A DNA stretch of 6,909 nt from UBA5359 sp028699365 [NCBI: bacterium] (GTDB lineage: Bacteria > UBP13 > UBA5359), in the NCBI GenBank assembly GCA_028699365.1, contig JAQVUQ010000148.1, forward strand, positions 1-6,909, given 5' to 3'. Below, one piece after another: positions 5,661-6,909 of this stretch (position 1 is the stretch's first letter; each line of letters opens with the position of its first letter). The notes beneath the pieces are model-generated. The model saw only the letters and a list, made by a program, of their open reading frames with translations, was not told the origin of the DNA and ran no database searches. Made by a program: the position numbers and the translations under genes.

Positions 5661-6909
5661 CTACTTGCAAGATTCAATTCCGAGTACTCTGCCACACTCC
5701 CTGAGCAACACACTCTCAAGCTCCCGATCAAAGGGGAACAGCCCGTAGAATCTGGGTGCCTGGTAGCAGGCATAATCAACGTCTATATCGTAGACATCAC
5801 CAGTAGGCAGATACCCTACGTTGCCTCCGGAATAGCCGACCGGCATCAACGGTGCCCCATTTGCTTCCATCAGCTTCAAACTGTAGCCGGAGAAGACTTC
5901 ACCCGGCAGCCCAAGTATCTTTACCTCTCCCAGGTTAATCAATTGCACAGGAACATTGAGCAGAAATGGCTCTCGCCTGAACTCAGCATGTCTCTCTCTT
6001 GCCCTGTAAGCCCAGTCATCGATAAATCGCCCGTATAACGGCAGAACGGAACTGAAATAATTCCGCCACCACTCGCACTGGGTTTTGATCTCTTCATAGG
6101 ACGGTACGTTAAGCGGCAACCGCACCCTGTTCTCTACGGCCTTTATTTCCGGCGTGCTTACGGCCACAGCCCGTCTTTGCGCTGTTGCCATATGACGGTA
6201 GAGTATCTCCCCGTACAACTGCAAATCCTCTACCGAGCCTCCAGTGCCTCTCCTGCGGCTGACAGGGTTGACATCACCGCAGAAGCCTTGCAGGAACATG
6301 CCTTGATGCCCGTCCCGCTCTATCCTGGTTATCAGCGCTCCCGGCCAATCGGCCGAGACCCTGTTGCTCTGGCCCAGGACTACCGGATGGCAGGCATAAC
6401 TTACCAGATATATCTTACGGCCGTCCGGCCAAGTGAAGATGATCGTCTTCAATACCGGGTCAATGGGAGCAAAGCCTTTCTTTCTCCGGTTGTAGCCGAT
6501 GGGCGTTACCATCTCGTGGATATAGGACATCTCCGCCGGCCGGCAATTTCTTTGGGCCGACTCGGCTGCTGCCGCTATGGCATGGCTGACCGTTGTCTGG
6601 CATCCGGGATCCACCTCTCCCAAACCGGGCAGGTCATGTATGGCCGGTCCGGCATGGGTATGGGTGCAGGCCAGGAGAATATTACTTACCGGCAAGTCGT
6701 ATCTGGCAGCAATCTCTTTTCTTCTTTCATCGGTAAATTCCACACTCAGGCTGAGCAGATCGCAGCTTATCAGGATAACGGCTTCCGGCCCCTGGCGGAT
6801 ATAAAGCGCCCTGACTTTGAGATCATCGATCACTTCTTCCGCTTTGCGCTCCAGGTAGTAGCCGTAGCCGGTAAGTTCCACTCCCAAAGGCAGAGTTATT
6901 ATCCGCTCA
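5661..6909 (-). CDS. Neutral/alkaline ceramidase-like hydrolase, short form, N-terminus beyond the window edge
   Basis: The frame is open from the right edge to the TAG at 5661-5663, giving 415 visible residues. The first, ERIITLPLGVELTGYG, already match the family start (ITPP-GV-L-GYG), so few residues are missing and the in-frame TTG at 6887 is not the start. Family motifs follow: THTHAGP (82-88) and YACHP (171-175) with probable zinc-binding His residues, SADWPG (185-190), and FLQGFCGDVNP (205-215). The last aligns with the GDVSPN hexapeptide whose Ser is the ceramidase nucleophile, and here it is Asn. Full ceramidases have about 640-780 residues with a C-terminal Ig-like domain; this protein ends soon after the catalytic domain. 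It probably belongs to the widespread short bacterial subfamily of unknown substrate, so it should not be called a ceramidase outright. Localisation cannot be judged without the N-terminus. It is upstream of the aminotransferase in the same direction. Confidence 0.82.
   Translation of the reverse strand, partial: ERIITLPLGVELTGYGYYLERKAEEVIDDLKVRALYIRQGPEAVILISCDLLSLSVEFTDERRKEIAARYDLPVSNILLACTHTHAGPAIHDLPGLGEVDPGCQTTVSHAIAAAAESAQRNCRPAEMSYIHEMVTPIGYNRRKKGFAPIDPVLKTIIFTWPDGRKIYLVSYACHPVVLGQSNRVSADWPGALITRIERDGHQGMFLQGFCGDVNPVSRRRGTGGSVEDLQLYGEILYRHMATAQRRAVAVSTPEIKAVENRVRLPLNVPSYEEIKTQCEWWRNYFSSVLPLYGRFIDDWAYRARERHAEFRREPFLLNVPVQLINLGEVKILGLPGEVFSGYSLKLMEANGAPLMPVGYSGGNVGYLPTGDVYDIDVDYACYQAPRFYGLFPFDRELESVLLRECGRVLGIESCK

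Overview
The window is a compact, one-directional gene block. All six recognisable genes read on the minus strand, so transcription runs from high to low coordinates. The order is: a short neutral-ceramidase-like hydrolase (N-terminus beyond the right edge), a PLP-dependent DegT/DnrJ/EryC1/StrS aminotransferase, a small single-repeat EamA-type membrane protein, a large putative glycoside hydrolase of the GHL6 type with a glutaminase-like C-terminal half, a decayed metal-dependent amidohydrolase, and an alpha-galactosidase (GH36/melibiase)-like protein (C-terminus beyond the left edge).

The four complete or partial genes whose starts are visible each have a clear Shine-Dalgarno sequence (GGAGG, AGGTGG, AGGTGA or GGAAGGA) 6-8 nt before an ATG. 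The only good promoter candidate is in the 207-nt gap between the ceramidase-like gene and the aminotransferase. It has a perfect TATAAT box, a 16-nt spacer and a TTGGAA -35 box, and is followed by a leader of about 118 nt. Gaps further downstream are only about 55-70 nt, so aminotransferase, EamA protein, glycosidase, amidohydrolase remnant and alpha-galactosidase probably form one operon. The gap before the glycosidase contains a perfect 7-bp inverted repeat that may be regulatory. Strong SD sites, sigma70/A-type boxes and mid-range GC suggest a bacterium, perhaps of the Firmicutes/Clostridia type or a similar environmental lineage. This assignment is weak and rests on style, not on a marker gene.

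The gene content looks like carbohydrate scavenging: two glycosidase-type enzymes, a ceramidase-fold hydrolase, an aminotransferase usually specific for keto-sugars or cyclitols, a possible exporter/importer, and an amidohydrolase. No mobile element gene, CRISPR array, tRNA or rRNA was seen.

The most informative details are as follows. (1) The amidohydrolase is a pseudogene. Its frame can be rebuilt across one nonsense codon (TAG, 1472-1474) and one single-base slip in a five-G run (1396-1400), while the N-terminal half is missing. (2) The ceramidase-like protein carries Asn where true ceramidases have their nucleophilic Ser, and it is much shorter than true ceramidases. (3) The set of genes may be an undescribed pathway for an unusual glycan, amino sugar or glycolipid.
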